NCBI RefSeq assembly: GCF_006968745.1
Contig: NZ_CP030118.1
Span: forward strand, 2,740,654-2,804,653
Length of the DNA: 64,000 bases
Source: Brasilonema sennae CENA114
GTDB lineage: Bacteria > Cyanobacteriota > Cyanobacteriia > Cyanobacteriales > Nostocaceae
Direction: 5' to 3'
Shown: positions 29,851-39,642 of the stretch, piece by piece
Position numbering within the stretch: the first letter of the stretch is position 1
Layout: every line of letters begins with the position of its first letter
Notes under the pieces: model-generated
The model's database searches: none
Told to the model about the DNA's origin: nothing
Seen by the model: the letters and a program-made list of their open reading frames with translations, nothing else
Translations under genes and position numbers: made by a program

Positions 29851-29866
29851 AATAGGTTAACCTATT
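29851..29866. promoter_or_regulatory. Perfect 16-bp palindrome upstream of the small RHH-like gene
   Basis: AATAGGTTAACCTATT is an exact palindrome 31 bases upstream of the start, and AGGTTAATAACC at 29891 looks like a second, weaker site. Position and symmetry fit a dimeric repressor site overlapping the promoter. Confidence 0.6.
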
Positions 29867-29988
29867 CTAAAAGAGGTTTAATAAATACAAAGGTTAATAA
29901 CCAGCCCCACCACTCCTGTAAAAAGTTTGGCGGTGGGATTTGAACAATACCCAGACCAAGACGTTAATCATCGGCTTGGACATTTATC

Positions 29989-30246
29989 ATGTACAAACAT
30001 ATTACCAAAACTTTCAATAAAGTCACAATAGGTATGCTGCGCCATAACGTGAAAGACCTGCTGGGCGTACTAGATACCAAATTGGTCAAGAAATGGGCAA
30101 TAGAACATGGGATGGGCAAGTTGGACATGCGGCGCAAGTACTGCTGGCAGATGGTGTTAGATGCCATATTCGTAGCGACCTTCAAAGGTGATAGAAGCTT
30201 GTGCAGTATGGGTTATGGACAACAAGAGTCGGCTTTGGCTGCATAG
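29989..30246 (+). CDS. Uncharacterised short ORF, possibly a transposase remnant
   Basis: 85 residues, basic at the start (MYKHITKTFNKVTIGMLRHNVKDLLG) with DMRRKYCWQMVLDAIFVATFKGDRS in the middle. No domain recognised. It sits in a gap between convergent genes with no clear ribosome site, and the basic, Trp-containing pattern resembles the N-terminal parts of some transposases. It may be a gene fragment and not a functional gene. Confidence 0.35.
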   Translation: MYKHITKTFNKVTIGMLRHNVKDLLGVLDTKLVKKWAIEHGMGKLDMRRKYCWQMVLDAIFVATFKGDRSLCSMGYGQQESALAA

Positions 30247-30268
30247 GAATGAACGATCCCGCATCCGA

Positions 30269-32563
30269 TTAACTACGTTTTGAGACGACACGAGCAATGA
30301 CACAGTGCATAACTTTAATTTCATTAACAATTCGATCCAATTCTATGGATAGAGGAGTTTGTTCTCGAACGGCTTGTAATGTGGGAGTTAAAGTGTTGCA
30401 ATTTCTGGCAATCTCTGATATTCGAGCGGTATGTAGCTGTTGAATTTGGTTGTTAATTGCTTCAAGATAGCTATCCAGCGCTGGTAACTGTTGGGGTGGC
30501 TGTCCCTGCCTAAGGGCATCTGCTAAGTTTTCCAAAATTTGGATAATGGTATCGGCAAGTGGTTTGAGTTCAGTAAATTGGTACTTACCACTGAATTCCC
30601 GCAGATGTTCTGCCAGAGTTGTCACCGAACTGAAAAAGCCACGAATGTATACCATCAGCGTCATTACAGGTTCGATTTCTCCCTGGACGTGACGAGGTTC
30701 GCTGAACAATCGTTGGGCGGCGGCGGCAGCGTTGACGTTTTCTAATGCCGCTTGATGGCGTAGCATATTGATAGAATCAGCTGATGCATCCTGGTGTGGA
30801 TGGAGATAGTTAGCAATGACCTGTTGAAAGTAGGCAAGATTTGCTCGAATGGTCTTTTCCAGTTGTGCAGGAAGTTGGTGTCGTTCCCAACGGGGGAAAA
30901 GCAAATAGCTGCCAAGCAGTGCTAAAACACCCCCAACTAGGCTATCAACGATACGCAATACTCCAACCTGCCAGCCACCCGCACTAATAAGGTTGAGTAG
31001 CAAGATGATTGCAGGAGTGAGCAGTATAGTGAATATGCTATAGCTTAATGGTCGCACCGACATAGCAGTAAACACCAGCAGCAGGAAACAGAGTGCTATC
31101 GCCAAAGAATTCTTAACTAATAAGATCAGAATAATGCCAATGATTCCACCCAAAATAGTACCGATGACTCTTTGTACTGTTGTCTCGGATGTTCCACCAT
31201 AGTTGGGCTTAAGCGCAACTAAAGCTGTTAGGGTTATCCAGTAACCTCTAGGTAGTTGCAATAGTGAGGCAAGTAATTCAGCCAGGGTTGTGATCAGTGC
31301 TAGGCGCAAGGCATGACGAAACAAAACTGAATCAAAAGTAAAGTTATGCCGCAGTGTATCAATAATTGTAGAACGTTCTGACTGTGCTGGAGGGGAAATG
31401 TTTCGCTGAGCAATGCTACGCTGTTTTCCCTGTCTTAAATCTGTAACAATATCCGCATCAGTATGAATTTGCTGTGCCAGGTTTTTAAGACTGGCTGTAA
31501 TTTTCCCAAGGTTGACTAGATCGGAATATTCGTCTGTCTGAACATTTATCTTTTGATTGAAGACTTGAGAACGTAGAACTTTCCACTGGTGTTCTAGTGC
31601 TTCAACCGTCCGATCCAGATCCCCCAGGTGAGGTGAGTTTTTTCCTTTGGTGATTGCTTTTGACAACATTTTCAAACCAATTGCCAACTGTTGTATGACT
31701 TGCTGAATTTCTTTGTGTAACCGAGGAAATAGTTGATGTTCGGATGCAATCACCAACAGTTCCCTCAGTGCTACAACAGAATTCACAATTTGATTGACAT
31801 CCTCAATTAACAACAGTAAGCTATTTCCCCGTAAGTCAGCTCCTTTTTGCCTAGTCCATATAGTTGTCCAAACGCTACGGGCAGATGTCAAATCTTGAAT
31901 AACAGTATCTTGCGCTTGCAAAAATCGCTGTTCCCACTCCTGATGATCCTTTGGATTTAATGTTCTCTCGCTTGCCAAGTCTACAAATTTACTCAACGAG
32001 AGATAGCAGTTAGCGACTACCTGCATTGCAGGTACGTTAGGACGCAGCACCCATACTCCTAATGACAACACAGTTGTCCATGTTCCACCAGCCAGACATA
32101 GCGCGCAGTGTTGAATAAGAGTAGAGAAATTGGAAAATGAAGCAAGTTTAGCAAGCGCAATCACAAACATGATCGAAGTCACCAAGCTAACAGATGCAGC
32201 CACGCTGCCATACAGTCCAGCTAAACCTGCTATAAATATCACAAGGAATGTCGTTGGGACTGCTAAAGCGAGATGACTGCTAACCAGACTCGCGATCAGG
32301 AACACCGTAGTTATCCCCACAGTGGCTGCTATCATAGCAGTTGCTCTCTGGCGATAGGTTCCGTCAACATTTACCATACCAACGAACCAAGCTGCCATAG
32401 TGGCGATCGCACTTGTAGCAGCATGACCTGTAATGACTCCAACTCCAATAGGGACACCCAGTATAAAAAGGCTACGTAATCCGGAGAAAATGGCGGGCTT
32501 ACCTGGCTTGAGTTGAAACTGCTGCAACAACCACAAGAAAGGACGTTTATCTGTAGATGGCAT
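30269..32563 (-). CDS. FUSC-family inner-membrane transporter
   Basis: 764 residues with two sets of about five to six transmembrane helices (~25-170 and ~415-555), each followed by a long soluble helical domain. The second set contains LRLALITTLAELLASLLQLPRGYWITLTALVALKPNYGGTSETTVQRVIGTILGGI, the conserved FUSC/YccS motif with the PxxGGT-like turn. Relatives are linked to efflux of aromatic acids and other small molecules. No periplasmic adaptor gene is adjacent. Substrate unknown. Confidence 0.87.
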   Translation of the reverse strand: MPSTDKRPFLWLLQQFQLKPGKPAIFSGLRSLFILGVPIGVGVITGHAATSAIATMAAWFVGMVNVDGTYRQRATAMIAATVGITTVFLIASLVSSHLALAVPTTFLVIFIAGLAGLYGSVAASVSLVTSIMFVIALAKLASFSNFSTLIQHCALCLAGGTWTTVLSLGVWVLRPNVPAMQVVANCYLSLSKFVDLASERTLNPKDHQEWEQRFLQAQDTVIQDLTSARSVWTTIWTRQKGADLRGNSLLLLIEDVNQIVNSVVALRELLVIASEHQLFPRLHKEIQQVIQQLAIGLKMLSKAITKGKNSPHLGDLDRTVEALEHQWKVLRSQVFNQKINVQTDEYSDLVNLGKITASLKNLAQQIHTDADIVTDLRQGKQRSIAQRNISPPAQSERSTIIDTLRHNFTFDSVLFRHALRLALITTLAELLASLLQLPRGYWITLTALVALKPNYGGTSETTVQRVIGTILGGIIGIILILLVKNSLAIALCFLLLVFTAMSVRPLSYSIFTILLTPAIILLLNLISAGGWQVGVLRIVDSLVGGVLALLGSYLLFPRWERHQLPAQLEKTIRANLAYFQQVIANYLHPHQDASADSINMLRHQAALENVNAAAAAQRLFSEPRHVQGEIEPVMTLMVYIRGFFSSVTTLAEHLREFSGKYQFTELKPLADTIIQILENLADALRQGQPPQQLPALDSYLEAINNQIQQLHTARISEIARNCNTLTPTLQAVREQTPLSIELDRIVNEIKVMHCVIARVVSKRS

Positions 32564-32734
32564 TTATTAGGCTGGCGATTGTAAATGAAAAAAGTACAAA
32601 GCAGAACGCCTCTTACAGAATTTTAGCCAGATAGAACTGTGTAGAGGAATATGCCTTTTGAGGTGAATCAGCTATAAGTTTTGACTCAGAAGCGACGGAT
32701 TCCCAAATTACTACGGGTTTAGCTGCTGTCGGGC

Positions 32735-33061
32735 GTGCCAGGATCTGCGCTAGGTCGCTCCATCGATAAGATGGGTGCTGCTATTGGTAGAATTGCGGGA
32801 GCGATCGCTGGTGCTGTTGCAGACAATAAGCTGGCAGAATTCACTGAAGAACTCAACCCGAATGTTGGGTTGAAGTTAGGAGCTAATAATAAACCAGTCG
32901 AGTTGCCCCGTGATTATAGCTCAACTTTGTCAGCATTATTTTGTAAGCTCAAAAGCCTGGAAGAAGTTCCCAATCGCCCTTTACCACATCCTTTGAACTA
33001 CCCCCCCACCAAAAACCTCGATTGTTTCCCCAAAGACCATCTCGAAGTACAAGCCCAGTCC
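32735..33061 (+). pseudogene. Degenerate hypothetical gene remnant
   Basis: An open frame reads GRSIDKMGAAIGRIAGAIAGAVADNKLAEFTEELNPNVGLKLGANNKPVELPRDYSS, with a Gly/Ala-rich start, and then runs antisense into the SDR gene, where it cannot be real. A second frame upstream (ATDSQITTGLAAVGRARICARS) looks like the continuation before a frameshift. No ribosome site. Probably a decayed gene of unknown function. Confidence 0.35.
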
Positions 33062-33919
33062 TTAAAACGCAACATCCGCAGCAATCTGCTGCCAGCGAGT
33101 AGCCACATCCTCCCCAGTAGACACCTCAACAGCGGCAAGGTTTAACGGATAATCTACGTTGTCTCGCTCGACCCAGCGCACGGCTGTGAATTGACCATTG
33201 CTTGCCCTTAATATAAATCCAGACTCTCGGCATTCACCAGAAGCGAGATATAAAACACCGGGGGCTACTTGGTCGGGTCGCAAATCCTCTGGCTCATCTT
33301 GTACGTTCCACATCCGCGTTTTGGCTACTGGCGAAATCGCATTAACGAGAATTCCATGCTCTTTGCCTTCAACCGCCAGCACGTTCATCAGACCTATCTG
33401 TGCCATTTTTCCCATCGCATAAGGGGCGAGACCACTAAGTGCATATTGCTGATAAATAGCTCTATCCGAAGTCGTCAGCACGATTCGTCCGTAGTTTTGC
33501 CGCTTCATAATTGGAAAGGCCGCTTGAGCCAACCACGTTGGCGCTTCAACGTTAACTTTAATGGCCCGCTGCAAAAAATCAGGAGTTAGCTCTTCTACTG
33601 ATTGGTATGCGACCCATCCAGCGTTGTGGATCAAGATGTCAAGGCGGCCAAATTTCTCCAGCGCGGTTTCCACTAGGTGTCTGCAGTTCTCTCTACTATC
33701 AAGAAATTCGGTGATCGCGAACGCAATCCCGCTTGCTTCGTGAATTCTCCTTGCAGCATCAGCCGCCACGTTCGGATCGAAACCAGTTCCATCTTTATTA
33801 ACGCCTGCATCGTGTACGATGACTTGCGCTCCTCTACTCGCTAGCAAGCAGGCATAGGCTGCTCCCAAACCTCGTCCGCTTCCAGTAATAATCGCTACTT
33901 GATCGTCGAGTCGAATCAC
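33062..33919 (-). CDS. Short-chain dehydrogenase/reductase
   Basis: 285 residues starting at a GTG with AGGAG eight bases upstream. TGSGRGLGAAYA is the NAD(P)-binding TGxxxGxG motif, ILIHNAGW the NNAG equivalent, TTSDRAIYQQYALSGLAPYAMGKMA carries Ser and the YxxxK catalytic pair. The closest recognisable group is the hydroxyacyl-CoA-dehydrogenase-like SDRs. Divergent from a LysR regulator, so probably its target. Substrate unknown. Confidence 0.9.
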   Translation of the reverse strand: MIRLDDQVAIITGSGRGLGAAYACLLASRGAQVIVHDAGVNKDGTGFDPNVAADAARRIHEASGIAFAITEFLDSRENCRHLVETALEKFGRLDILIHNAGWVAYQSVEELTPDFLQRAIKVNVEAPTWLAQAAFPIMKRQNYGRIVLTTSDRAIYQQYALSGLAPYAMGKMAQIGLMNVLAVEGKEHGILVNAISPVAKTRMWNVQDEPEDLRPDQVAPGVLYLASGECRESGFILRASNGQFTAVRWVERDNVDYPLNLAAVEVSTGEDVATRWQQIAADVAF

Positions 33920-33975
33920 TTAACTTTCTCCTGGCTTAAAGTCTGAATTTTAGTGGGCGTATGCACCGTCTAATC

Positions 33976-33991
33976 ATGAGACGCGCCTCAT
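33976..33991. promoter_or_regulatory. LysR-type dyad between SDR and lysR genes
   Basis: ATGAGACGCGCCTCAT is a 16-bp near-perfect palindrome (one mismatched pair) between the divergent SDR and LysR starts. LysR proteins usually bind such dyads (T-n11-A type) to control the divergent gene and themselves. Confidence 0.5.
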
Positions 33992-34071
33992 ATTTCTTAC
34001 GATAGGAGACACTCATGTGACTGTCCAATATATATTTGACTAAGATTAATAGGTTAGAGATATAAATTGTG

Positions 34072-35004
34072 ATGGAACTACGGCACCTGCACTACTTCAT
34101 CGCCGTGGCTGAGGAGCTGCATTTTAGCCGAGCAGCAGAGCGGTTGCGCATTTCCCAACCCCCGCTCAGTCAGCAGATTCGCAGTTTGGAAGATGAACTA
34201 GGCGTCAAGTTGTTTGAACGAACGAAGCGACACGTGCATCTGACTGAAGCAGGCAAAGTGTTTTTAGATCGCTCCTACTTGGTGTTAGCCCAACTCGAAC
34301 AGGCGATCGCAGTGACACAACGGATAGGGCGGGGTGAAGTTGGACGGTTGGCGATTGGGTTTGTCGGATCTGCAACGTATACCGTACTGCCAGATATTTT
34401 AAGTGTGTTTCGAGAACAGTTTCCTGCTGTAGAACTGCGATTGCATGAACTGACGACGCAAGAGCAAATTCAAGCCTTGCATCACAAACAGGTTGATGTT
34501 GGCATTGTTCGTTCTGTTATCATCGACCCAGGTCTAAGTACAGAATGCGTTTTGCAAGAATCAATAATCTTGGCGTTGCCAGAAACCCATCCGCTCTCTG
34601 CCCAGACCAAAGTGTCTCTCTCCACTTTGGCTTCGGAATCATTTATCCTATTTCCTGCCAAAATGGGACCCGTCTTTTACGAACAGATTATTAACATTTG
34701 TCAACAAGCTGGATTTCGTCCGAAAGTTGCTCAGGAGGCAGTTCAGATGCAAACTATCATCGGCTTGGTTGCAGCAGGACTGGGCATTGCTTTCGTTCCC
34801 GCCTCGTTGCAAAACTTTCACAGAAGCGGAGTCATTTACAGACCCTTACAAGAGCAGACACCTAAAACCGGACTTTATCTTACTTGGCGGCAGCATGATT
34901 CCTCTCCAGCAGTGAGAGCATTTCTCAGCTTGGCACGGAAGACGACACAAGGGGAGTTAAATCGTGATGATCGTGAGCAGTTAGGGATCAATCACCTCAC
35001 CTAA
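34072..35004 (+). CDS. LysR family transcriptional regulator
   Basis: 310 residues from ATG 34072 (MELRHLHYFIAVAEELHFSRAAERLRISQPPLSQQIRSLEDELGVKLFERT), a textbook winged-HTH. The effector domain (~90-300) has the periplasmic-binding-protein-like fold; PxLSAQTK and GIAFVP segments are typical. The closest-looking group is the BenM/CatM/CbbR-type with aromatic or small-acid effectors, but the effector is unknown. Divergent from the SDR gene. Confidence 0.92.
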   Translation: MELRHLHYFIAVAEELHFSRAAERLRISQPPLSQQIRSLEDELGVKLFERTKRHVHLTEAGKVFLDRSYLVLAQLEQAIAVTQRIGRGEVGRLAIGFVGSATYTVLPDILSVFREQFPAVELRLHELTTQEQIQALHHKQVDVGIVRSVIIDPGLSTECVLQESIILALPETHPLSAQTKVSLSTLASESFILFPAKMGPVFYEQIINICQQAGFRPKVAQEAVQMQTIIGLVAAGLGIAFVPASLQNFHRSGVIYRPLQEQTPKTGLYLTWRQHDSSPAVRAFLSLARKTTQGELNRDDREQLGINHLT

Positions 35005-35037
35005 TAGCCTCCAAGTACTGTCTCAGCAGTAATCTGA

Positions 35038-35303
35038 AACAAAAACAACTCCATTTATCACTTTACGTTTAATTGAAGTTCGTTCACAGAATACCTGGCA
35101 TTCTTATTTAACAAGTGTACTTGACCCAACTGTTTTACCACCATACGTTGTAGCAGATCTGTACCACCGAAGATGGCGAATTGAAGATGCTTTTAATACT
35201 GTAAAGAGACTTTTGGGTTTAAGTTATTTATGGACTGGTTGAATGAATGGTGTTCAATTGCAGATTTGGGGAACTTGGTTGTTTTATAAAGTAACAAATT
35301 GAG
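35038..35303 (+). pseudogene. IS4-family transposase C-terminal fragment
   Basis: Translation in one frame gives TLRLIEVRSQNTWHSYLTS, LPPYVVADLYHRRWRIEDAF, NTVKRLLGLSYLWTG, a TGA stop, then MNGVQLQIWGTWLFYKVTN. Y-x2-R-W-x-I-E-x-x-F is the E-region of IS4-type DDE transposases. Only the last ~85 codons remain and they contain a stop, so it is an inactive relic in the lysR-GMC gap. Confidence 0.8.
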
Positions 35304-35353
35304 CTTATTTAAAGTGCAAAAATAGCTGATACCAAAACACAAGTGAGGATCTT

Positions 35354-36913
35354 ATGAATCAATACGATTATGTTGTCATTGGTGCAGGTTCAGCGGGTTG
35401 TGTCGTCGCCAATCGTTTGACAGAAGACGGTAAAACAACTGTGTTGTTGCTGGAAGCAGGCAATCCGCCTAACTTACCAGAGCACGAAGTTCCTCTAGGT
35501 TGGGTTAAACTGTGGGGTACTGAGGCGGACTGGGCATATTTTACAGAAGAAGAACCATACCTCAATGGGCGCAAAATCTATTGTCCACGTGGCAAAGTCC
35601 TGGGTGGTTCCAGTTCGATCAACGCCATGATCTACATCCGAGGCAACTGTCATGATTATGATCGCTGGCAAGAGTTAGGTAATCCCGGTTGGAGTTACGA
35701 AGATGTGTTGCCTTACTTCAAGAAATCTGAAAACCAGCAGCATGGCGCATCCGAGTTTCACGGAGTCGATGGGGAGTTGAGCGTTACCGATCCAATTGCC
35801 CCGGCGGTGACATCACAAAGATTTGTAGAAGCAGCCGTCGCACTTGGCTACAAACGCAATCTCGACTTCAACGGAGAGCAACAAGAAGGTGCTGGACTTT
35901 ATCAGTTGACTATCAAAGATGGTAAGCGGCACAGTACAGCGGCAGCATTTTTAGTACCTATTTTGGATCGCCCTAACTTAAGAGTTACTACTGGTGCGTT
36001 AGTGACTCGGTTATTATTTGAGGGAACGCGCACGGTAGGAGTGGAATACATACACCAGGGAACGATACACCAATCCTTTGTGCAACAGGAAGTGATTCTT
36101 TCTGCTGGGGCAATCGATTCCCCCAAGCTGCTGATGCTTTCTGGAATTGGAAATGCAGAACACCTGCGATCGCTCGACATTCCCGTAGTCGTTAATTTAC
36201 CTGGTGTCGGTCAGAATCTTCAAGATCACCTTCACGTTGCCGTGGCACATCAAGCCACCCAGGATCTGCAACCTGCCCCAACCAGCAATATCGCGGAAGC
36301 TGGATTATTCCTGCATACTGAAGGTCGTTTAGATGCTGCGCCAGATTTACAGCTTTACTCTGCTCCTGTATTGTGGACACATCCTGCTTATGCCCGCTCT
36401 GGTCCAGGATTCGCTGCTTCAGTGTGTCTGACTAATCCCCAAAGTCGTGGCAGTGTCAGTCTGCGTTCTGCTTCCCCCAATGATTCACCGATAATCCGAA
36501 TGAACTATCTCCAGAGTGAATCCGATATGCAAAAGCTAGTTGCAGGAATTAAAATTATCCGCCAGTTGTTTGACTCAAGTATATTTGATGAGTTCCGAGG
36601 CGAGGAAGTTGCTCCTGGTGCCAATGTAACTAGCGATGAAGCACTGCGAGCTTATATCAGAGAAACCTGCGACAGTGTATACCACCCTGTCGGCACTTGC
36701 AAAATGGGAACTGACGCCGATTCAGTTGTAGATCCCGAACTACGGGTACATGGTGTTGAGGGGTTGCGAGTTGTGGATGCATCAATTATGCCAAGCCTCA
36801 CTACGGGAAATACGAATGCACCTACAATTATGATTGGTGAAAAGGCAGCAGATTTGATTAAAGCCGCAGGTCGTGTTCCATATCAAAGATTGGAATTAAC
36901 AAAGCTGTCATGA
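35354..36913 (+). CDS. GMC-family FAD oxidoreductase (choline-dehydrogenase-like)
   Basis: 519 residues. DYVVIGAGSAGCVVANRL is the N-terminal FAD-binding motif, CPRGKVLGGSSSINAMIYIRG the GMC signature 1, LSAGAIDSPKLLMLSGIG signature 2, and the catalytic His pair lies in VYHPVGTCKMG and NTNAPTIMIGEKAADLI. It oxidises an alcohol; choline, sugar or aromatic alcohols are all possible. No betaine aldehyde dehydrogenase is adjacent, which argues against a dedicated glycine-betaine pathway. Confidence 0.93.
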   Translation: MNQYDYVVIGAGSAGCVVANRLTEDGKTTVLLLEAGNPPNLPEHEVPLGWVKLWGTEADWAYFTEEEPYLNGRKIYCPRGKVLGGSSSINAMIYIRGNCHDYDRWQELGNPGWSYEDVLPYFKKSENQQHGASEFHGVDGELSVTDPIAPAVTSQRFVEAAVALGYKRNLDFNGEQQEGAGLYQLTIKDGKRHSTAAAFLVPILDRPNLRVTTGALVTRLLFEGTRTVGVEYIHQGTIHQSFVQQEVILSAGAIDSPKLLMLSGIGNAEHLRSLDIPVVVNLPGVGQNLQDHLHVAVAHQATQDLQPAPTSNIAEAGLFLHTEGRLDAAPDLQLYSAPVLWTHPAYARSGPGFAASVCLTNPQSRGSVSLRSASPNDSPIIRMNYLQSESDMQKLVAGIKIIRQLFDSSIFDEFRGEEVAPGANVTSDEALRAYIRETCDSVYHPVGTCKMGTDADSVVDPELRVHGVEGLRVVDASIMPSLTTGNTNAPTIMIGEKAADLIKAAGRVPYQRLELTKLS

Positions 36914-37161
36914 AATCTAACCTCTTTTACACCTGATTGCGCGTAAAGAGACTTTGAGTTTAACGGTAAATCATACGTTATGCTTTTCCATACTCGGATT
37001 CACAGTGCCACATTTACCACACTCCTAATCAATTTCTTTAAGAGCGCATCTGTTTGATTAAAGCCGGTGATCGTGTTCGGTGAGTAAACGCTTTTGAGAA
37101 CTGCGATCGCCTAACTGTCTGAATTTACGTTGTTGGTGTTTTACCAAAGGATTACTAACTG

Positions 37162-38010
37162 ATGGATGAGTTCCAAAGAAAGACATTCAAAACATCCGAT
37201 GGTGCTGAATTAAGCTACATCAGTGCAGGGAGGGGAAAATCGATTGTCCTGATTCACGGTTGGTCGCAGTCAGCTCAACAATTTAAATATCAAATTTCTG
37301 CCTTTGCCCAAAGGTATCATGTCATAGCTGTCGATTTAAGAGGACACGGCGAGTCAGAGAAAGTCACCTACGGTTACCGAATTTCTCGCTTATCCAAAGA
37401 CATCCAGGAACTGATCAGCTTTCTGCAACTAGAAAAGCCACACCTGCTTGCTCACTCTATGGGGTGTGCCGTTGTCTGGAGTTACCTCGATCTGTTTGGG
37501 CAAGATGAAATAGATCGATTAGTATTGGTCGATCAATCTCCACTATACACATCTAGACCGCATTGGAGTTCTCAAGAAATGGAGGAAGCTGGAGCGATTG
37601 TTACATCCGAACAGCTCAATGAAATGGTGTACGCTCTAGAAAGTTCTTCTGCCGAGGAAGTGACCCGAAACACCCTGGCTTCGATGGTCACGAATGCCAT
37701 GTCAACCGAACAATTCGAGTGGATAGTACAGTGCAATCTTCGGTGTCCGCGACAGCTTGCTGCAACTCTACTCTATAACCAGTTTCATATGGACTGGCGA
37801 GATCAAATTGTGAAGATTCGCAAGCCTGCCCTAATTATTGCTGGCAGAAAAAGTGTTATCCCGTGGCGATCGCAAGTCTGGATTAATAAAAGCATTCCTG
37901 ACTCTGAGTTGGAAATCTTTGAGGAAGCTGAAGGCGGAGGACATTTCATGTTCATCGAGAATCCGGAAAAGTTTAATCGACGAGTCTTGCAGTTTCTCGA
38001 AAAAGCATAG
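37162..38010 (+). CDS. Alpha/beta-fold hydrolase
   Basis: 282 residues. SIVLIHGWSQSAQQF is the oxyanion region, LLAHSMGCAVVWSY carries the nucleophilic serine, PALIIAGRKSVIPW is the acid-bearing strand (the usual Asp is Ser/Lys here, so the acid may be elsewhere), and GGGHFMFIENPEKF carries the histidine. Substrate unknown. It stands between the GMC oxidoreductase and the ClC channel, all plus-strand. Confidence 0.86.
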   Translation: MDEFQRKTFKTSDGAELSYISAGRGKSIVLIHGWSQSAQQFKYQISAFAQRYHVIAVDLRGHGESEKVTYGYRISRLSKDIQELISFLQLEKPHLLAHSMGCAVVWSYLDLFGQDEIDRLVLVDQSPLYTSRPHWSSQEMEEAGAIVTSEQLNEMVYALESSSAEEVTRNTLASMVTNAMSTEQFEWIVQCNLRCPRQLAATLLYNQFHMDWRDQIVKIRKPALIIAGRKSVIPWRSQVWINKSIPDSELEIFEEAEGGGHFMFIENPEKFNRRVLQFLEKA

Positions 38011-38142
38011 TACAGAGTTGAGCTAAATAGTTTAAATCCCGCTTTTTCCTCAATTCCGTGAAAAGTCAGGTGCAAATGAGGCATAGCATAGAAAAAGAAC
38101 AAATTTTGTATCCTTCGTTTCACTTACACAGGGAAATTAGCA

Positions 38143-39447
38143 GTGCTACCAAACAAGCGCCCTCCTACAGAGCAAACTCAACGTTGGACTTTTTCTCAGC
38201 TTTTTGGACGAGCAAGACGTCATCCTTTCATGATTTCACGTTGGGTTTTAAGCTGGGCTATTGTGGGAACTTTTTGTGGTTTATTTGCTGGGCTGTACTG
38301 GAATATTCTAGAACTGATGACTCACGGACTGCAAAGATTTCAGGGTTTGAGTCTTTTGTTGGTCATGCCATTAGCCGGTTTAGTAATTGGTTTGGTGATT
38401 CATTTCCTTGGCAATCCTGGCGAAATTGCCGTTATTGTCGATAACATCCATTTTCGGGGCGGACGGCTGGATGCTCGCAAAAATCCCTCAATGATTCTTG
38501 CTTCCTTAGTCAGTATATCAGCTGGCGGCAGCGCCGGACCAGAAGCACCACTGGTACAAGTTACAGGTTCTTTTGGCACTTGGGTAGCTGACCGTTTAAG
38601 ACTCGAAGGTGAAGATGTCAGATCTATGAGTTTAGCAGCGATGGCTGCAGGTTTTACTGCTTTATTTGGCGCACCCCTTGGTGGTGCAATGTTCGCCCTA
38701 GAAATTTTGCACCATCAGCATATTGTCGAGTACTACGAAGCGCTTATGCCAGCTATTGTTTCGAGTTGCGCGAGTTATGTGGTCTTTGCAGCTATCACAC
38801 ACTTGGGAATTGCACCAACTTGGCATTTTCCTCAGTACCACCTAGATAGCATTGATGATTTAGCTGTAGCGATCATGTTTGGGATCATAGGAGTCGTGGC
38901 AGGATGGATTTTTATGGGCATTTTTCGCGGATGTGACCGAATTTTTGCCTTGATTCCTGGACCAATTTATCTACGCACTACCATAGCGGGGTTGGGATTG
39001 GGCATTTTAGCAACATTCTTACCTTTGACTCGTTATTTTGGACATGAGGAGTTAGATGAGGTTGTTAATCAAAGCTTTCCTGTTATTTTCTTATTTATGC
39101 TTGCATTCGCGAAAATGGCTACCATTAGCATAACTGTAGCTGGTGGATGGCGCGGTGGATTTATCATTCCGTTATTTTTCATTGGTGCTTGTGTTGGTAA
39201 AGCTGTCGCAGTCTTTATTCCTGGACTAAATCCCACGCTTGCCATGATTTGTACAATGGCGGCTATCAATGTATCTGTCACGCGCACACCTATCAGTACG
39301 ACCTTGCTACTGTCAAAATTGACAAATTTTAATCCCTTAACTCCAATTCTGTTTGCCAGTCTGATTGGATTTTTTCTTGCCCCTAAGGTACCCTTTATTG
39401 CTTCTCAACTCAAGTCTGAAAAACAAACAGTGATTAGTCATCAGTAG
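38143..39447 (+). CDS. ClC-family chloride channel or chloride/proton antiporter
   Basis: 434 residues starting at a GTG, with about ten to eleven hydrophobic segments. The anion-binding regions are visible: GGSAGPEAPLVQVTGSFGTWV (the G(K/R)xGPxxP-like motif, here with Ala-Gly-Pro), GFTALFGAPLGGAMFALE (GxFxP-equivalent neighbour) and GGWRGGFIIPLFFIGACVG. No cytoplasmic CBS domain is attached. Whether it is a channel or an exchanger cannot be decided. Confidence 0.87.
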   Translation: MLPNKRPPTEQTQRWTFSQLFGRARRHPFMISRWVLSWAIVGTFCGLFAGLYWNILELMTHGLQRFQGLSLLLVMPLAGLVIGLVIHFLGNPGEIAVIVDNIHFRGGRLDARKNPSMILASLVSISAGGSAGPEAPLVQVTGSFGTWVADRLRLEGEDVRSMSLAAMAAGFTALFGAPLGGAMFALEILHHQHIVEYYEALMPAIVSSCASYVVFAAITHLGIAPTWHFPQYHLDSIDDLAVAIMFGIIGVVAGWIFMGIFRGCDRIFALIPGPIYLRTTIAGLGLGILATFLPLTRYFGHEELDEVVNQSFPVIFLFMLAFAKMATISITVAGGWRGGFIIPLFFIGACVGKAVAVFIPGLNPTLAMICTMAAINVSVTRTPISTTLLLSKLTNFNPLTPILFASLIGFFLAPKVPFIASQLKSEKQTVISHQ

Positions 39448-39533
39448 TCACATATCAGCTATCAATTAACATCCTAATAACAGCTTACTATAACGGCTCA
39501 CTGCTTACCGTAAACCCAGAAAACGGCAAAAGA

Positions 39534-39559
39534 TGCTATAATTGTATCAGATTATAGCA
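39534..39559. promoter_or_regulatory. Perfect dyad with a TATAAT element upstream of gyrA
   Basis: TGCTATAAT and ATTATAGCA are 9-bp arms separated by eight bases, 84-109 bases before the gyrA start. The left arm contains a perfect -10 hexamer, so the dyad would overlap the promoter; no clear -35 is visible. It could be a repressor site or supercoiling-sensitive structure. Confidence 0.5.
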
Positions 39560-39642
39560 GTGATTCAGCAATAACTGGGAAAAAAAATCATTTTTTTCCA
39601 GTAAAAAGCCTAAAATTTGCAATTTTTGGAGTTTTTTGGGTT

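Noticed and set aside
36940..37080. Segment resembling the 3' end of the GMC gene (TTTGATTAAAGCCG...CGTGTTC)
   Set aside because: Only about 25 bases match loosely; may be a trace of a lost second copy but is too short to support.
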